Source of the DNA: Lepidurus packardi
Lineage: Eukaryota; Arthropoda; Branchiopoda; Notostraca; Triopsidae
NCBI GenBank assembly: GCA_023053545.1
Contig: JAKZAN010000053.1
Location: 62,001-126,000 of the forward strand
Direction of reading: 5' to 3'
Length of the DNA: 64,000 nt
The first letter of the stretch is position 1; each line of letters opens with the position of its first letter. Shown here one piece after another: positions 43,812 to 51,846 of this stretch. The position numbers were made by a program, and so were the translations under genes. The notes beneath the pieces are model-generated. The model was not told where the DNA came from and made no database searches. It was given only the letters and a program-made list of their open reading frames with translations.

Positions 43812-44704
43812 TCTTTCAAAATCATTTCGGCATTAATCGTAAATGCAGCTTTAGTTCCAGACGCTGCTGCAACGGAAATCGCGCGATGCTGCGATGTGCA
43901 GTCGCCAGCTGCATAAACACGATCTATGCTAGTTCGTTGCTCGTCATCAATATCAATATGCCCATGCGCCGACATCTTGCAGCCTAGTTTTTCGGCCAAG
44001 TCTGATTGTTGCTTGAACGGGATTGACGCATAAATAGTATCCAACGGCACGCCGGTCTGATCGTCAAACTGCACGCCTGAAATAGTACCGTTTGTGTGTA
44101 TAAAAGCGGCAATAGGTGTTTCGATAATTTCAATATTGCGCTCCTTTAGCTTTTCAACTTCTTCATTTCTAAGTTCTGAGATGCCGTTGGTTAGCACCAC
44201 AACATCGGACGACCAATGGTTAATTAGTACGCCTAAATGATAAGCTGCTTCACCATTTGCTAATATTCCGGTCTTTTTTCCGCGCACTTCATACCCGTGG
44301 CAATACGGACAATGCAGCACGCTTTTTCCCCAACATTCAGTAAAACCCGATACAGCTGGAAACTCGTCTTGGAGCCCTGTTGCAATTAGAATCCGACGCG
44401 CTTTAAAACTCACGTTATTAGCGCGAATCGTAAAGTGGTCATGCTGCGAAACGATTTCAGAAACGATTTCGTTTCTGAGCTCGAATCCTTCATACTGGGC
44501 CAGTTCGTTCTTTATTGTAGCTGTAATATCTTCTGGTTTCTTGCCATCATTGGTTACGAAATTATAGGATTTCGGGGTATAACTATTGCAGGGCGTACCG
44601 CTGTCGAATATTAATACTTTTCTTAAAGAGCGCACCAAGGTTAGTGCTGCCGAGAGGCCGGCGATGCTTCCGCCAACGATTATTACGTCCTGTTGATTTT
44701 CCAT
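43808..44704 (-). CDS. Thioredoxin-reductase-like FAD/NAD(P) oxidoreductase (GliT/HlmI type)
   Basis: 298-aa flavoprotein. FAD-binding VGGSIAGLSAALTLVRSL is at the N-terminus and the redox pair lies in LHCPYCHGYEVRG. The CxxCHGYE context and the length match the GliT/HlmI/DepH-like branch of low-molecular-weight thioredoxin-reductase homologues, not canonical TrxB (which has CATC). AAGDCTSQHRAISVAAASG closes the FAD site. Substrates in this branch are small dithiols or unknown. A link with bacillithiol is tempting because bshB1 is nearby, but bacillithiol disulfide reductase is a different subfamily, so I do not claim it. Confidence 0.85.
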   Translation of the reverse strand: MENQQDVIIVGGSIAGLSAALTLVRSLRKVLIFDSGTPCNSYTPKSYNFVTNDGKKPEDITATIKNELAQYEGFELRNEIVSEIVSQHDHFTIRANNVSFKARRILIATGLQDEFPAVSGFTECWGKSVLHCPYCHGYEVRGKKTGILANGEAAYHLGVLINHWSSDVVVLTNGISELRNEEVEKLKERNIEIIETPIAAFIHTNGTISGVQFDDQTGVPLDTIYASIPFKQQSDLAEKLGCKMSAHGHIDIDDEQRTSIDRVYAAGDCTSQHRAISVAAASGTKAAFTINAEMILKD

Positions 44705-44730
44705 ATTAGCTGTTCAAAAAACTAATTTAA

Positions 44731-44767
44731 AAACAAAAGCCGCAATATCATTTGCAGCTTTTGTTTA
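44731..44767 (-). terminator. Intrinsic terminator of the response regulator gene
   Basis: AAACAAAAGC...GCAA pairs with TTGCAGCTTTTGTTT; it lies 18 bases after the response regulator stop on the minus strand. Confidence 0.7.
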
Positions 44768-44784
44768 TAATCTTACAGAATCTA

Positions 44785-45237
44785 TTAGATGTTCAGTAAA
44801 AATGTGTCTTTATTGAGTCCAGAATTATGGAATTGGAAGTTCATGTTTACAACGTCGCTTAATACCTTTTTCAGTTGTAAAAAGTTATTGGGTTTTTTGA
44901 TGTAAATATTCGCACCGTAAATAAAAGTATCTTCAATATCCTTATCCGTCGATGAAGTCGAATAAATTGCAATCGACAAATCATTAAATTGAGAATGCTC
45001 TCGAATTTCTTTCAGGCATTCAACCCCAGATTTATAAGGCATATTCAAATCTAAAAACACTATATCAGGACGCTTGTTAGCAGGATCTTCCAAGTAATCC
45101 AATAAGTTCCTTCCGTCCTCTAACATCGTCAGATTCGTGTTTATTTTTAGTTCGCTCAAAGCGTCGCTAAAAGTACTGCGGTCATCAGAGTCGTCATCGA
45201 CTAAAAGCACCTCTATTGTTGTCTTGTTAGTGTTCAT
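44785..45237 (-). CDS. Single-domain response regulator (Rcp1-like)
   Basis: 150 aa, a lone receiver domain with no output domain. The acidic pair lies in LLVDDDSDDRSTF, the phospho-acceptor Asp in DIVFLDLNMPYKSG, the switch Thr/Ser in AIYSTSSTDKD and the Lys in IYIKKPNNFLQL. This is the Rcp1/CheY-like type that usually pairs with PAS/GAF hybrid-lacking kinases. It lies 89 bases downstream of the kinase gene on the same strand and is very probably its partner. The output target is unknown. Confidence 0.9.
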   Translation of the reverse strand: MNTNKTTIEVLLVDDDSDDRSTFSDALSELKINTNLTMLEDGRNLLDYLEDPANKRPDIVFLDLNMPYKSGVECLKEIREHSQFNDLSIAIYSTSSTDKDIEDTFIYGANIYIKKPNNFLQLKKVLSDVVNMNFQFHNSGLNKDTFLLNI

Positions 45238-45326
45238 GTTTAGTTTGTTTTGTGGTTGTTTATCAGTTAAATATAACGAATTATTTCTGATAATGCAAAA
45301 TATTAGCGCAAAAACTGCTGAATTAT

Positions 45327-47420
45327 TTATAAAGTACTTTTTTCTGGAATGTATATGCTAAAATGCGATTCTTCCCCTACAGTACTTTTTGCCATGATGA
45401 AACCTTTATGGTTTTCGGCAATTTTTTTGCAAATAGCCAGCCCAATTCCTGTCCCAGCATATTCGTTCTTACCATGTAGCCTCTGGAACAATTCGAAAAT
45501 TTTCTGGTCATACTGCTGCTCAAATCCAATTCCCTTGTCGGAAAAGGTAATCTTGTGCATCGACTTGTTTTTGGTCAATTCATTGCAAACCTTTTCGTAT
45601 GTTATAGCGATAATTGGCTGTTGATCTGCTTTGCTGTATTTAATGGCATTGGTAATTAGATTCAAAAACAATTGCCGGAACTGAACCCCAATCACAGAAA
45701 GCCTCGGCAATGGGTCGCAAGAAATTAGTACTTTGTTGCTCTCAATCGAGTCATACAAATCACTTTTCACTTCCCGCAAAATCAAGTTGAGGTCTGTCTT
45801 TTCAAATCGAACATTCGTATTGTTTGCAGTGGAATAGGTGAGGAGCGCTTCAATCAGATTTTTCATTCTGTTTGCAGCGTTCCCAATGCTGTTAAAATAT
45901 TCCAACGACGATTCAGATAATTTGTCGCGATCGTTGTCCAAAATTCGGCTATAAAACAATTGAATTTTGCGCAAGGGCTCTTGCAAATCATGCGATGCAA
46001 TATAATTGAACGATTCTAATTCTTTATTATTCCGAATCAATTCCGTGTTTTTCTCCTCTAATATCTTGTGGTTGCGTTGCCTTTCCAATTCCATTTCGCT
46101 TCTGGCAGCTGCAATTTTTAGCAATGATTCGATATATTGGCTGTCTTCGATGGGCGATTTGTGCAGCACTGCAATCAAACCAATGCAGTTTTTATGGCTA
46201 TCAAACAAGGGCAAACCAATATAGCCTTCCACACCTAAATTGATGCCTACTTTATTATGCGGAAAAAGTTCTGCAACGCCACTAGGAAAGCAGTGCGGCT
46301 TTCCTTGTGAAACCAAAACGCAAGGTCCCTTAGACAGGTCATAAACCATTTTGTCTGCTAGTTTTCCTTTTTTCGCTACAGCATAGCAACTCACCTGATC
46401 GACTGCGTTTTCATGACTCACAATTTCGCCAATAACCACATAATCCATTCCGGTTTTTGCTGCGATTTCTGTAACCATCAAATCAAAAAATTCCTTGCCA
46501 ATTTTATACCGGCCAAAACTATTCGAAAAGTCGTTCAGAATCTGTTGCTCCAGTTCCTTGTTTTTGTTGTTTAGCAGTTTGTTCATTTTTTCCAAATGAA
46601 GCGCTGCTTTCTTCTCTTTGGTTATATTTTTTGAAGTAATCGTTATGGAGTCGTTCAACCGTTCAGCACTGCCAAACAGCCAGCGTTTTTCGCCTTGAAA
46701 CCGGATCAAAACCTCATACTTTTCTCTTCTTCCAGTTTCCATGCAATTCACCATACGCTCAAAAACACCGTTTTCAAAAATGCCCGGATATACTTCGCTG
46801 CAGCGTTTTCCAATCACGTCTTCAGGCGTCATATTAAGATTTGCTGGCACTTCCGCATTCGTATAATCAATTTCAAAATCAATGATCTTGTTCTCTAAAT
46901 TCCGAATTGGTCTGTAATTAGCAATCCCGCATTCGCTTGAATCCAAAACTGCTCGCAAAAAAGACTTAGACTTTCGGAGTTCAGACGTTTTGTCGTCTAC
47001 TTTCTTTTCCAAATCCAACGCCTGCGATTTCTGCTTGTCAATGTCCATCGACGCGCCAGAATAGCCCAATAAATTGCCTTTGGCATCAAAATTTGGAGCG
47101 CCTCTATCCGCCACCCAAATATAACGTCCATCAGCCTTTTTAATTCGGTATTCAAGTTGAAATTGGGTGTGGTGTCGCAAAGCATCGTGAAGTTCTTCCA
47201 CCACGATCTCGCGGTCGTCTTGGTGAATACGATCCAGCCAGCGCGTTTCGTGCTTGCCCAAGTTGTCTTCACCAGTTAAAGCATCCCAATTTGAATTGTA
47301 TTTTCTGTAGATCGATGAATCGCTGGATATCCACAATAATAGCTGTGCTGCAGAAGCAATTTTGTCAAAAGCCTCTTCATTTAATTTTATCGCTGTTCGT
47401 GTTTCTATATCCGATCTCAT
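45327..47420 (-). CDS. PAS-PAS-GAF sensor histidine kinase
   Basis: 697 aa, soluble. PAS 1 (about residues 30-140, with WIADRG-type end YIWVADRGAPNFDAKG), PAS 2 (about 150-270, FRGEKRWLFGSAERL-like end), a GAF domain (about 300-450), then HisKA with the phospho-accepting His in NYIASHDLQEPLRKIQ around residue 480, and HATPase_c with the N box, FSDKGIGFEQQYDQKIFELF and GTGIGLAICKKI. There is no membrane segment, so it senses a cytoplasmic signal such as redox state, light or a ligand. The architecture resembles phytochrome-like kinases, but no bilin-attachment Cys is obvious. It pairs with the downstream receiver. Confidence 0.9.
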   Translation of the reverse strand: MRSDIETRTAIKLNEEAFDKIASAAQLLLWISSDSSIYRKYNSNWDALTGEDNLGKHETRWLDRIHQDDREIVVEELHDALRHHTQFQLEYRIKKADGRYIWVADRGAPNFDAKGNLLGYSGASMDIDKQKSQALDLEKKVDDKTSELRKSKSFLRAVLDSSECGIANYRPIRNLENKIIDFEIDYTNAEVPANLNMTPEDVIGKRCSEVYPGIFENGVFERMVNCMETGRREKYEVLIRFQGEKRWLFGSAERLNDSITITSKNITKEKKAALHLEKMNKLLNNKNKELEQQILNDFSNSFGRYKIGKEFFDLMVTEIAAKTGMDYVVIGEIVSHENAVDQVSCYAVAKKGKLADKMVYDLSKGPCVLVSQGKPHCFPSGVAELFPHNKVGINLGVEGYIGLPLFDSHKNCIGLIAVLHKSPIEDSQYIESLLKIAAARSEMELERQRNHKILEEKNTELIRNNKELESFNYIASHDLQEPLRKIQLFYSRILDNDRDKLSESSLEYFNSIGNAANRMKNLIEALLTYSTANNTNVRFEKTDLNLILREVKSDLYDSIESNKVLISCDPLPRLSVIGVQFRQLFLNLITNAIKYSKADQQPIIAITYEKVCNELTKNKSMHKITFSDKGIGFEQQYDQKIFELFQRLHGKNEYAGTGIGLAICKKIAENHKGFIMAKSTVGEESHFSIYIPEKSTL

Positions 47421-47738
47421 AAGATATGCAGATTTAGGTTTGTATTGTGGGGACTAACCGCTAAAAAATGACCATATAATTATGTAACTTTTAGCATTTC
47501 AAAGATAGGTAGGCATTCTGAAGTATTATAAAAAAAAATATTTTATTTTCGATTCCCTAGGTATTTCAAGGCTTTCAGGTGTTAATGTCTGTTAAAATTC
47601 ATCCTTTTCGAAAGACAAATTCGAGTGATTTGTAAGCTAATTTGCACTAAAATCGTCTCAAATGCTCCAAAAACATTAAAAATCTATAAGTAAAAACTAT
47701 AACGGTATAACAATACTTTGTGGCGTTGCTAAGCCAGA
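47421..47738. other. Intergenic region with no recognised feature
   Basis: 318 AT-rich bases upstream of the kinase gene. I find no ORF with coding character, no RNA gene, no good hairpin and no exact -33/-7 promoter pair in it. Confidence 0.5.
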
Positions 47739-47960
47739 TTATGCACCTGCATTTTCCACAAAAATCTTTTGCTGCAAATGGTTCATCAAAACTTGATATT
47801 TACTCAACTCGATCAAATCCTCGTCGTCTTCAGAATGATCTAATAATTCGTCTAAAAAATCGCTCGTATCAGCATGTTTTTCAATAGCCTTTTGGAATTG
47901 CTTTTCTGCAATAAAATCGATTATTTCCTGAACGTCTGTTTTCAATTCTGCTAAATTCAT
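47739..47960 (-). CDS. Small acidic hypothetical protein
   Basis: 73 aa from the ATG at 47960 (MNLAELKTDVQEIIDFIAEK). Acidic and helical, with DFLDELLDHSEDDEDLIELS in the middle. I do not recognise the family. The alternative start at 47996 overlaps the 46-aa gene and is less likely, since ATG 47960 lies 4 bases after that gene's stop, a normal operon spacing. The two likely form a small transcription unit. Confidence 0.6.
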   Translation of the reverse strand: MNLAELKTDVQEIIDFIAEKQFQKAIEKHADTSDFLDELLDHSEDDEDLIELSKYQVLMNHLQQKIFVENAGA

Positions 47961-47964
47961 ATCT

Positions 47965-48105
47965 TTATTTTTGTGCGTCATTAAATTTTTTCGCAATTGC
48001 CGCTAATTTCTCTTTCCGAAGCTGCTCTGAGGCTTTCACTTTTTGCTGCGCCTTGTGCAACTTGTCGTTGTGTTTTTTGATATTCCGCTCGTTATTTCGC
48101 CCCAT
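47965..48105 (-). CDS. Small basic 46-aa protein
   Basis: Starts MGRNNERNIKKHNDKLHKAQ and ends KLAAIAKKFNDAQK. Strongly basic and helical, with a good ribosome-binding site (AGGTG) 6 bases before the ATG. I do not recognise a named family; small Lys-rich proteins of this kind occur in Flavobacteriaceae. It is followed after 4 bases by an acidic 73-aa protein, an unusual pair of opposite charge. Confidence 0.6.
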   Translation of the reverse strand: MGRNNERNIKKHNDKLHKAQQKVKASEQLRKEKLAAIAKKFNDAQK

Positions 48106-48246
48106 ATTTCACCTTTCTAAAGTACATTTTTTTTTAGTTCTACTTTTTTCAAAACTTCAAAATATTTTACAAAGTAACCACTTCTCATTCGTTTCTATTG
48201 CAATAACCATAAAAAAATACACACAAATTTGAGATTTTGGGCGTGT

Positions 48247-48267
48247 CCCGCCAAAAAAAATGGCGGG
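48247..48267. repeat. GC-rich hairpin
   Basis: CCCGCCA and TGGCGGG form a perfect 7-bp stem around seven A. No T run follows on the plus strand. It borders the first hairpin element. Confidence 0.55.
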
Positions 48268-48336
48268 CCGGGCTATTCGTTTCAATCTTTTTTGCGAAAA
48301 GGCAAAAAAGGATTTCCACTGCTATCCCTCACGCGA
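48264..48336 (-). repeat. Flavobacterial hairpin element, copy A
   Basis: Read on the minus strand: GCGTGAGGGATAGCAGTGGA, AATCCTTTTTTGC, short loop, GCAAAAAAGATTG, then AAACGAATAGCCCGGCCC. The centre is an A/T-rich hairpin. It aligns well with the element at 57104-57173 and shares its core with 48406-48509. Probably a dispersed intergenic repeat; function unknown. Confidence 0.6.
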
Positions 48337-48405
48337 TTCGCCTAAACATCTACAAAATAGTGATATTGATCAATCAAAAAAAAGAAGCACAAACCATAAC
48401 AAATG

Positions 48406-48509
48406 CCTAGCCCGGATGGAAGCGGCATCCTTTTTTGCATGGATATTCTGTTCTGATTTTTGGAAAAGTCCTTGCAAAAAAGATAGAGCGGACAGCCGGA
48501 AATTGCTCC
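48406..48509 (+). repeat. Flavobacterial hairpin element, copy B
   Basis: Read on the plus strand: TAGCCCGGATGGAAGCGGCA, TCCTTTTTTGCA, a loop of about 35 bases, TGCAAAAAAGATAGAGCGGA, CAGCCGGAAATTGCTCC. The central arms TTTTTTGCA/TGCAAAAAA pair. It shares GCGG-ATCC-TTTTTTGC and GCAAAAAAGAT with copy A, in the opposite orientation. Confidence 0.6.
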
Positions 48510-48569
48510 AATAAAAAATGGGAATCATTCCTAAATCATTTTGGAATTTTTTTGCAATTGGGCTTTTAG

Positions 48570-48979
48570 TTTCGGTAAGTTCTCGCAATAAAATTTGTGG
48601 GGAGAGCAGGATTGCCTTCGCTAACGCTTGGCCATCCGTAAGGGGTGAACCCTTACTAAATTTGATTGCTTTTACTTCCTCGAAAGTGAACTTTCGGTAA
48701 GTTCTCGCAATAAAATTTGTGGGGAGAGCAGGATTGCCTTCGCTAACGCTTGGCCATCCGTAAGGGGTGAACCCTTACTAAATTTGATTGCTTTTACTTC
48801 CTCGAAAGTGAACTTTCGGTAAGTTCTCGCAATAAAATTTGTGGGGAGAGCAGGATTGCCTTCGCTAACGCTTGGCCATCCGTAAGGGGTGAACCCTTAC
48901 TAAATTTGATTGCTTTTACTTCCTCGAAAGTGAACTTTCGGTAAGTTCTCGCAATAAAATTTGTGGGGAGAGCAGGATT
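48570..48979 (-). repeat. 122-bp tandem repeat carrying the tRNA-Tyr 3' tail (3.35 copies)
   Basis: Three complete copies with no difference that I can see begin at 48571, 48693 and 48815, and a fourth partial copy at 48937 runs into the tRNA-Tyr gene, where identity ends at 48979. Each copy contains the last 16 nt of mature tRNA-Tyr (minus-strand AATCCTGCTCTCCCCA) at 48598, 48720, 48842 and, in the gene itself, 48964. Each also has the hairpin GTAAGGG/CCCTTAC, and each junction has CGAAAG-TGAA-CTTTCG. The array is downstream of the tRNA on its coding strand. Confidence 0.92.
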
Positions 48980-49044
48980 CGAACCTGCGAAGTTCACACA
49001 GCAGATTTACAGTCTGCCCTCGTTGGCCGCTTGAGTATCTCCCC
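48964..49044 (-). tRNA. tRNA-Tyr (GTA)
   Basis: Class II tRNA with a long variable arm. Acceptor GGGGAGA/TCTCCCC, anticodon GTA at 49010-49008 between GCAGA/TCTGC arms, T arm CGCAGG-TTCGAAT-CCTGCT, discriminator A. The CCA end is not encoded. A consensus promoter lies 34 bases upstream. Its 3' tail is the seed of the downstream tandem repeats. Confidence 0.95.
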
Positions 49045-49077
49045 ATTGGCATGCTCGATTTCTCTTGCATTGCGGTG

Positions 49078-49108
49078 CAAATATAAAAACACTTTTGGAT
49101 ATCCTCAA
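49078..49108 (-). promoter_or_regulatory. tRNA-Tyr promoter (TTG-N20-TATATTTG)
   Basis: Minus-strand TTG at 49106-49108 and TATATTTG at 49078-49085 with 20 bases between, ahead of the tRNA-Tyr gene. Confidence 0.7.
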
Positions 49109-49163
49109 TGATTTGTGGATATAATTTCTATTTTATTTTTAAGGTGTTGTATATTAATTAAAT

Positions 49164-49190
49164 AAAAAAATCCCCAAGGTTGGGGATTTA
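49164..49190 (-). terminator. Intrinsic terminator of the TlpA-like gene
   Basis: AAATCCCCAA / TTGGGGATTT with a short loop; on the minus strand a T7 run follows. Confidence 0.8.
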
Positions 49191-49212
49191 GTTTTTAGGT
49201 GGTATTTTGCGA

Positions 49213-50337
49213 CTATTTAAGTAGCGATATCACTTTATCGCGGAGTTGTTTGCCGCGAATATCGATTGCAACAATGTTGCCTTTTTGGTCTAGCACAAAC
49301 ATTGCAGGAATAGCTTTAACGCCATATCTTGTTGCAATTGGGTCTTGCCAATGTTTTAGATTTGAAATGTGTGTCCATGTCAACCCGTCTTTTGCGATGG
49401 CTTCTTTCCATTTGTTTGCTTCTCCTGGCTTGTCTAACGACACGCCAATGATGTTTAAACCTTGAGCGTGAAACTCGTTGTATAACGCAACAAGATTTGG
49501 ATTTTCTGCACGACAAGGTCCGCACCATGATGCCCAAAAATCGATGATGGTTACTTTGCCTAACGACTTGCTTAGTGTTACGAGTTGGCCATCAGGTCCT
49601 GGCGATGTGAATTCTGGCGCTTGCATGCCGATGCTCACTGTTGTGTTTTCTTTTAAAGATCTCTTGATTGATTCGCCAATTTTTGTTTTTTGCAATTCAG
49701 GAGACAAGCTTTCAAAAAGCGCCTGAACTTTGTTTAGATCTGACGTGATCGATCTAAAAAAAGTTTGAATTAGTAGAACAGAAACAAACGATTTTGGATG
49801 ATTTTCTACATATTTATATGATGCTGCTTCCATTTCGCTTTGAATTTTACCGTATTCGTTGCGGAGTCTATTCATTACAACAGTATCTTTCACTTGTAAA
49901 GCTTTCATCATTTCGTCTTTGTTTTTTAGTTCAAAGGCGCGCAATTTTTTCTGAACTTCATACCCAATGGCATTAAATTCTGTTAATTGCTCATTGTTGT
50001 AAGTACCGGTCATTTTGTTTTTGAAAATACTGTCTTTGTCGATCTCGACATTGATTTCGCCATTTTCTAAAATAAAGTAAGACTGATTTTGTATGTCTTT
50101 TAGAACCAATGAATAAATATATGGCTCGGTTATTTTGCCTTTAAACTCAAACTTGCCATCTTTTACGATTGCAGAGTCTACAGCAACTATTCCGCTAATT
50201 TCGTCTTGTTTTTGTAATGAGATGTATTGGCCATCGACGCCTTTAACGGTTCCAGTAACGATATATTCGTCATCTGCTAACTTGTTGCAAGAAACAGCCA
50301 CTGCGGCGATTAGTAATAAAGAAAGTATTTTTTTCAT
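49213..50337 (-). CDS. TlpA/ResA-like thiol-disulfide oxidoreductase lipoprotein with DUF4369
   Basis: 374-aa exported lipoprotein (lipobox VAVSC, Cys 17). The N-terminal part (VTGTVKGVDGQYISLQK, IVKDGKFEFKGKI) is DUF4369, common in Bacteroidetes, and the C-terminal 140 residues are a thioredoxin/AhpC-TSA domain with the redox site WASWCGPC and the cis-Pro in VKAIPAMFVLD. Predicted to reduce disulfides in the periplasm or at the outer membrane, possibly in cytochrome maturation. The gene has its own -7 element (50361-50368) and terminator. Confidence 0.92.
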   Translation of the reverse strand: MKKILSLLLIAAVAVSCNKLADDEYIVTGTVKGVDGQYISLQKQDEISGIVAVDSAIVKDGKFEFKGKITEPYIYSLVLKDIQNQSYFILENGEINVEIDKDSIFKNKMTGTYNNEQLTEFNAIGYEVQKKLRAFELKNKDEMMKALQVKDTVVMNRLRNEYGKIQSEMEAASYKYVENHPKSFVSVLLIQTFFRSITSDLNKVQALFESLSPELQKTKIGESIKRSLKENTTVSIGMQAPEFTSPGPDGQLVTLSKSLGKVTIIDFWASWCGPCRAENPNLVALYNEFHAQGLNIIGVSLDKPGEANKWKEAIAKDGLTWTHISNLKHWQDPIATRYGVKAIPAMFVLDQKGNIVAIDIRGKQLRDKVISLLK

Positions 50338-50360
50338 TTTCGATTTGATTTTTAAAGTAG

Positions 50361-50368
50361 CAAAAGTA
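50361..50368 (-). promoter_or_regulatory. -7 promoter element of the TlpA-like gene
   Basis: Minus-strand TACTTTTG, exact TAnnTTTG match, 24 bases before the ATG at 50337. Confidence 0.5.
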
Positions 50369-50403
50369 TTTTAAATTATGATAAAGTGCTCTTTTGAATT
50401 GGT

Positions 50404-51822
50404 TTATTTTTGATTTTGAGATGGGCACACAAATTGGGTCAATTTCAGTCCCGTTGTCCGGATGCCGCTCATGCCTTTTTCCACATTAATCATATTGTGA
50501 ATGCCGCGTGCTTTTAGCATGGAAGCCATTATAACAGAACGATATCCGCCAGCACAATGCAAATAGAATTTTTGGTCGTGTGGTATTTTTGTAAAATTCT
50601 CATTCACAAAATCCAATGGTAGATTAATTGCATTTTCAACATGTTCGGCCTCAAATTCTGAAGGTTTTCTGGCATCTACGATTGGTAAATTGGTGGCTTG
50701 AAGGTTAGCAGCAAATATTTCTGGAGTTACTGATTCGACCGAATCAGTTTCAAATCCTGCATTTTGCCAAGCTGAAATTCCGCCTTCTAAGTATCCCAAA
50801 ACATTATCAAATCCAACGCGGGATAGCCTCGTAATTGCTTCCTCTATTTTGTCGGTTTCAGCCACGAGTAAAATGGGCTGCGAAACATTCATGAGCAGGG
50901 CGCCCACCCACGGTGCAAAATTTCCTTGAATCCCGATGAATATTGATCCTGGAATGTGTTCTGCCACAAATAAATTTTCATGTCGTACGTCTAGAACAAC
51001 GGCATCTGTTGTTTCAGCAATGGCGCGAAATTCAATTGGTGTTAGCGGTTTTTTTCCTTTTTGCAAGATTGAATCTAAACTTTCGTAACCTTGAATATTA
51101 AGCATTACATTCTGCGGGAAATAAGCCGGTGGTGCGCCAAGGCCATTTAGTAGTTCGGCTGTAAATTCCTCCTTTGTCATGTCTGCTCTCAAAGCATAAT
51201 TGGTTTGTTTTTGATTGCCAAGCGTGTCTGTGGTTTCTTTGCTCATGTTTTTGCCACATGCACTGCCGGCGCCATGACTCGGAAATACAATCAAATGGTC
51301 TTCTAAGGGCATTATTTTGTTGCGAAGCGAATCAAAAAGGTAGCCAGCAAGCATTTCTTGTGTTAATTCCGACGCGATTTTTTGTGCCAAATCAGGTCTT
51401 CCGACGTCCCCAATAAATAGCGTGTCGCCAGTAATGATGCCGTAGTGTTTGTTATGCTCGTCTATCAATAAAAAGCAGGTGCTTTCCATTGTGTGTCCCG
51501 GTGTGTGGATCGCGCGAACAGTATACCGACCAATTTTAAACTCTTGATTGTCGGTTGCAATGAGGGCGTCAAATTCTGGATTCGCATTTGGACCATAAAC
51601 AATTATACCGCCAGTTTTTCGGGCTAAATCCAAGTGCCCAGAAACGAAATCGGCATGAAAATGCGTTTCGAAAATATATTTTATTGTTGCGCCATCTGCA
51701 GCTGCTTTAGCCATATATGGTCCCACTTCTCGCAATGGGTCAAATATGGCTGCTTCGCCATCACTTTCCATATAGTATGCTGCTTGGGCAATACAACCTG
51801 TATAGATTTGTTCGATTTTCAT
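50404..51822 (-). CDS. Persulfide-dioxygenase-like MBL hydrolase fused to two rhodanese domains
   Basis: 472 aa. The metallo-beta-lactamase domain covers about residues 1-240, with THFHADFVSGH (H54, H56, D58), HTPGHTMES and FPSHGAGSACG, the pattern of ETHE1-like persulfide dioxygenases. Rhodanese 1 (about 265-355) has LLVAETDK where the active cysteine would be, so it is probably inactive. Rhodanese 2 (about 370-460) carries LHCAGGYRS with its catalytic Cys. It is expected to oxidise glutathione- or bacillithiol-persulfide and to transfer sulfane sulfur. It follows the TauE exporter gene by 24 bases, consistent with export of the sulfite produced. Confidence 0.9.
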   Translation of the reverse strand: MKIEQIYTGCIAQAAYYMESDGEAAIFDPLREVGPYMAKAAADGATIKYIFETHFHADFVSGHLDLARKTGGIIVYGPNANPEFDALIATDNQEFKIGRYTVRAIHTPGHTMESTCFLLIDEHNKHYGIITGDTLFIGDVGRPDLAQKIASELTQEMLAGYLFDSLRNKIMPLEDHLIVFPSHGAGSACGKNMSKETTDTLGNQKQTNYALRADMTKEEFTAELLNGLGAPPAYFPQNVMLNIQGYESLDSILQKGKKPLTPIEFRAIAETTDAVVLDVRHENLFVAEHIPGSIFIGIQGNFAPWVGALLMNVSQPILLVAETDKIEEAITRLSRVGFDNVLGYLEGGISAWQNAGFETDSVESVTPEIFAANLQATNLPIVDARKPSEFEAEHVENAINLPLDFVNENFTKIPHDQKFYLHCAGGYRSVIMASMLKARGIHNMINVEKGMSGIRTTGLKLTQFVCPSQNQK

Positions 51823-51846
51823 TTGTATAGATTGTTTCGTTTATAT

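Noticed and set aside
43808..44704. Canonical thioredoxin reductase or bacillithiol disulfide reductase
   Set aside because: The redox motif is CPYCHGYE and not the CATC type of TrxB, and bacillithiol disulfide reductases lack this pair; the GliT/HlmI-like branch fits better.
48260..48588. ORFs of 84 codons (+) and 72 codons (-) between the small genes and the repeats
   Set aside because: They run across the hairpin elements, have no coding character and no plausible ribosome-binding site.
48570..48979. CRISPR array
   Set aside because: The whole 122-bp unit is identical between copies, with no variable spacers, and no cas genes are present.
48794..48997. 67-codon ORF through the 122-bp repeats into tRNA-Tyr
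   Set aside because: It begins inside the tRNA sequence, and the 122-base period shifts frame in each copy, so no repeated protein could be maintained.
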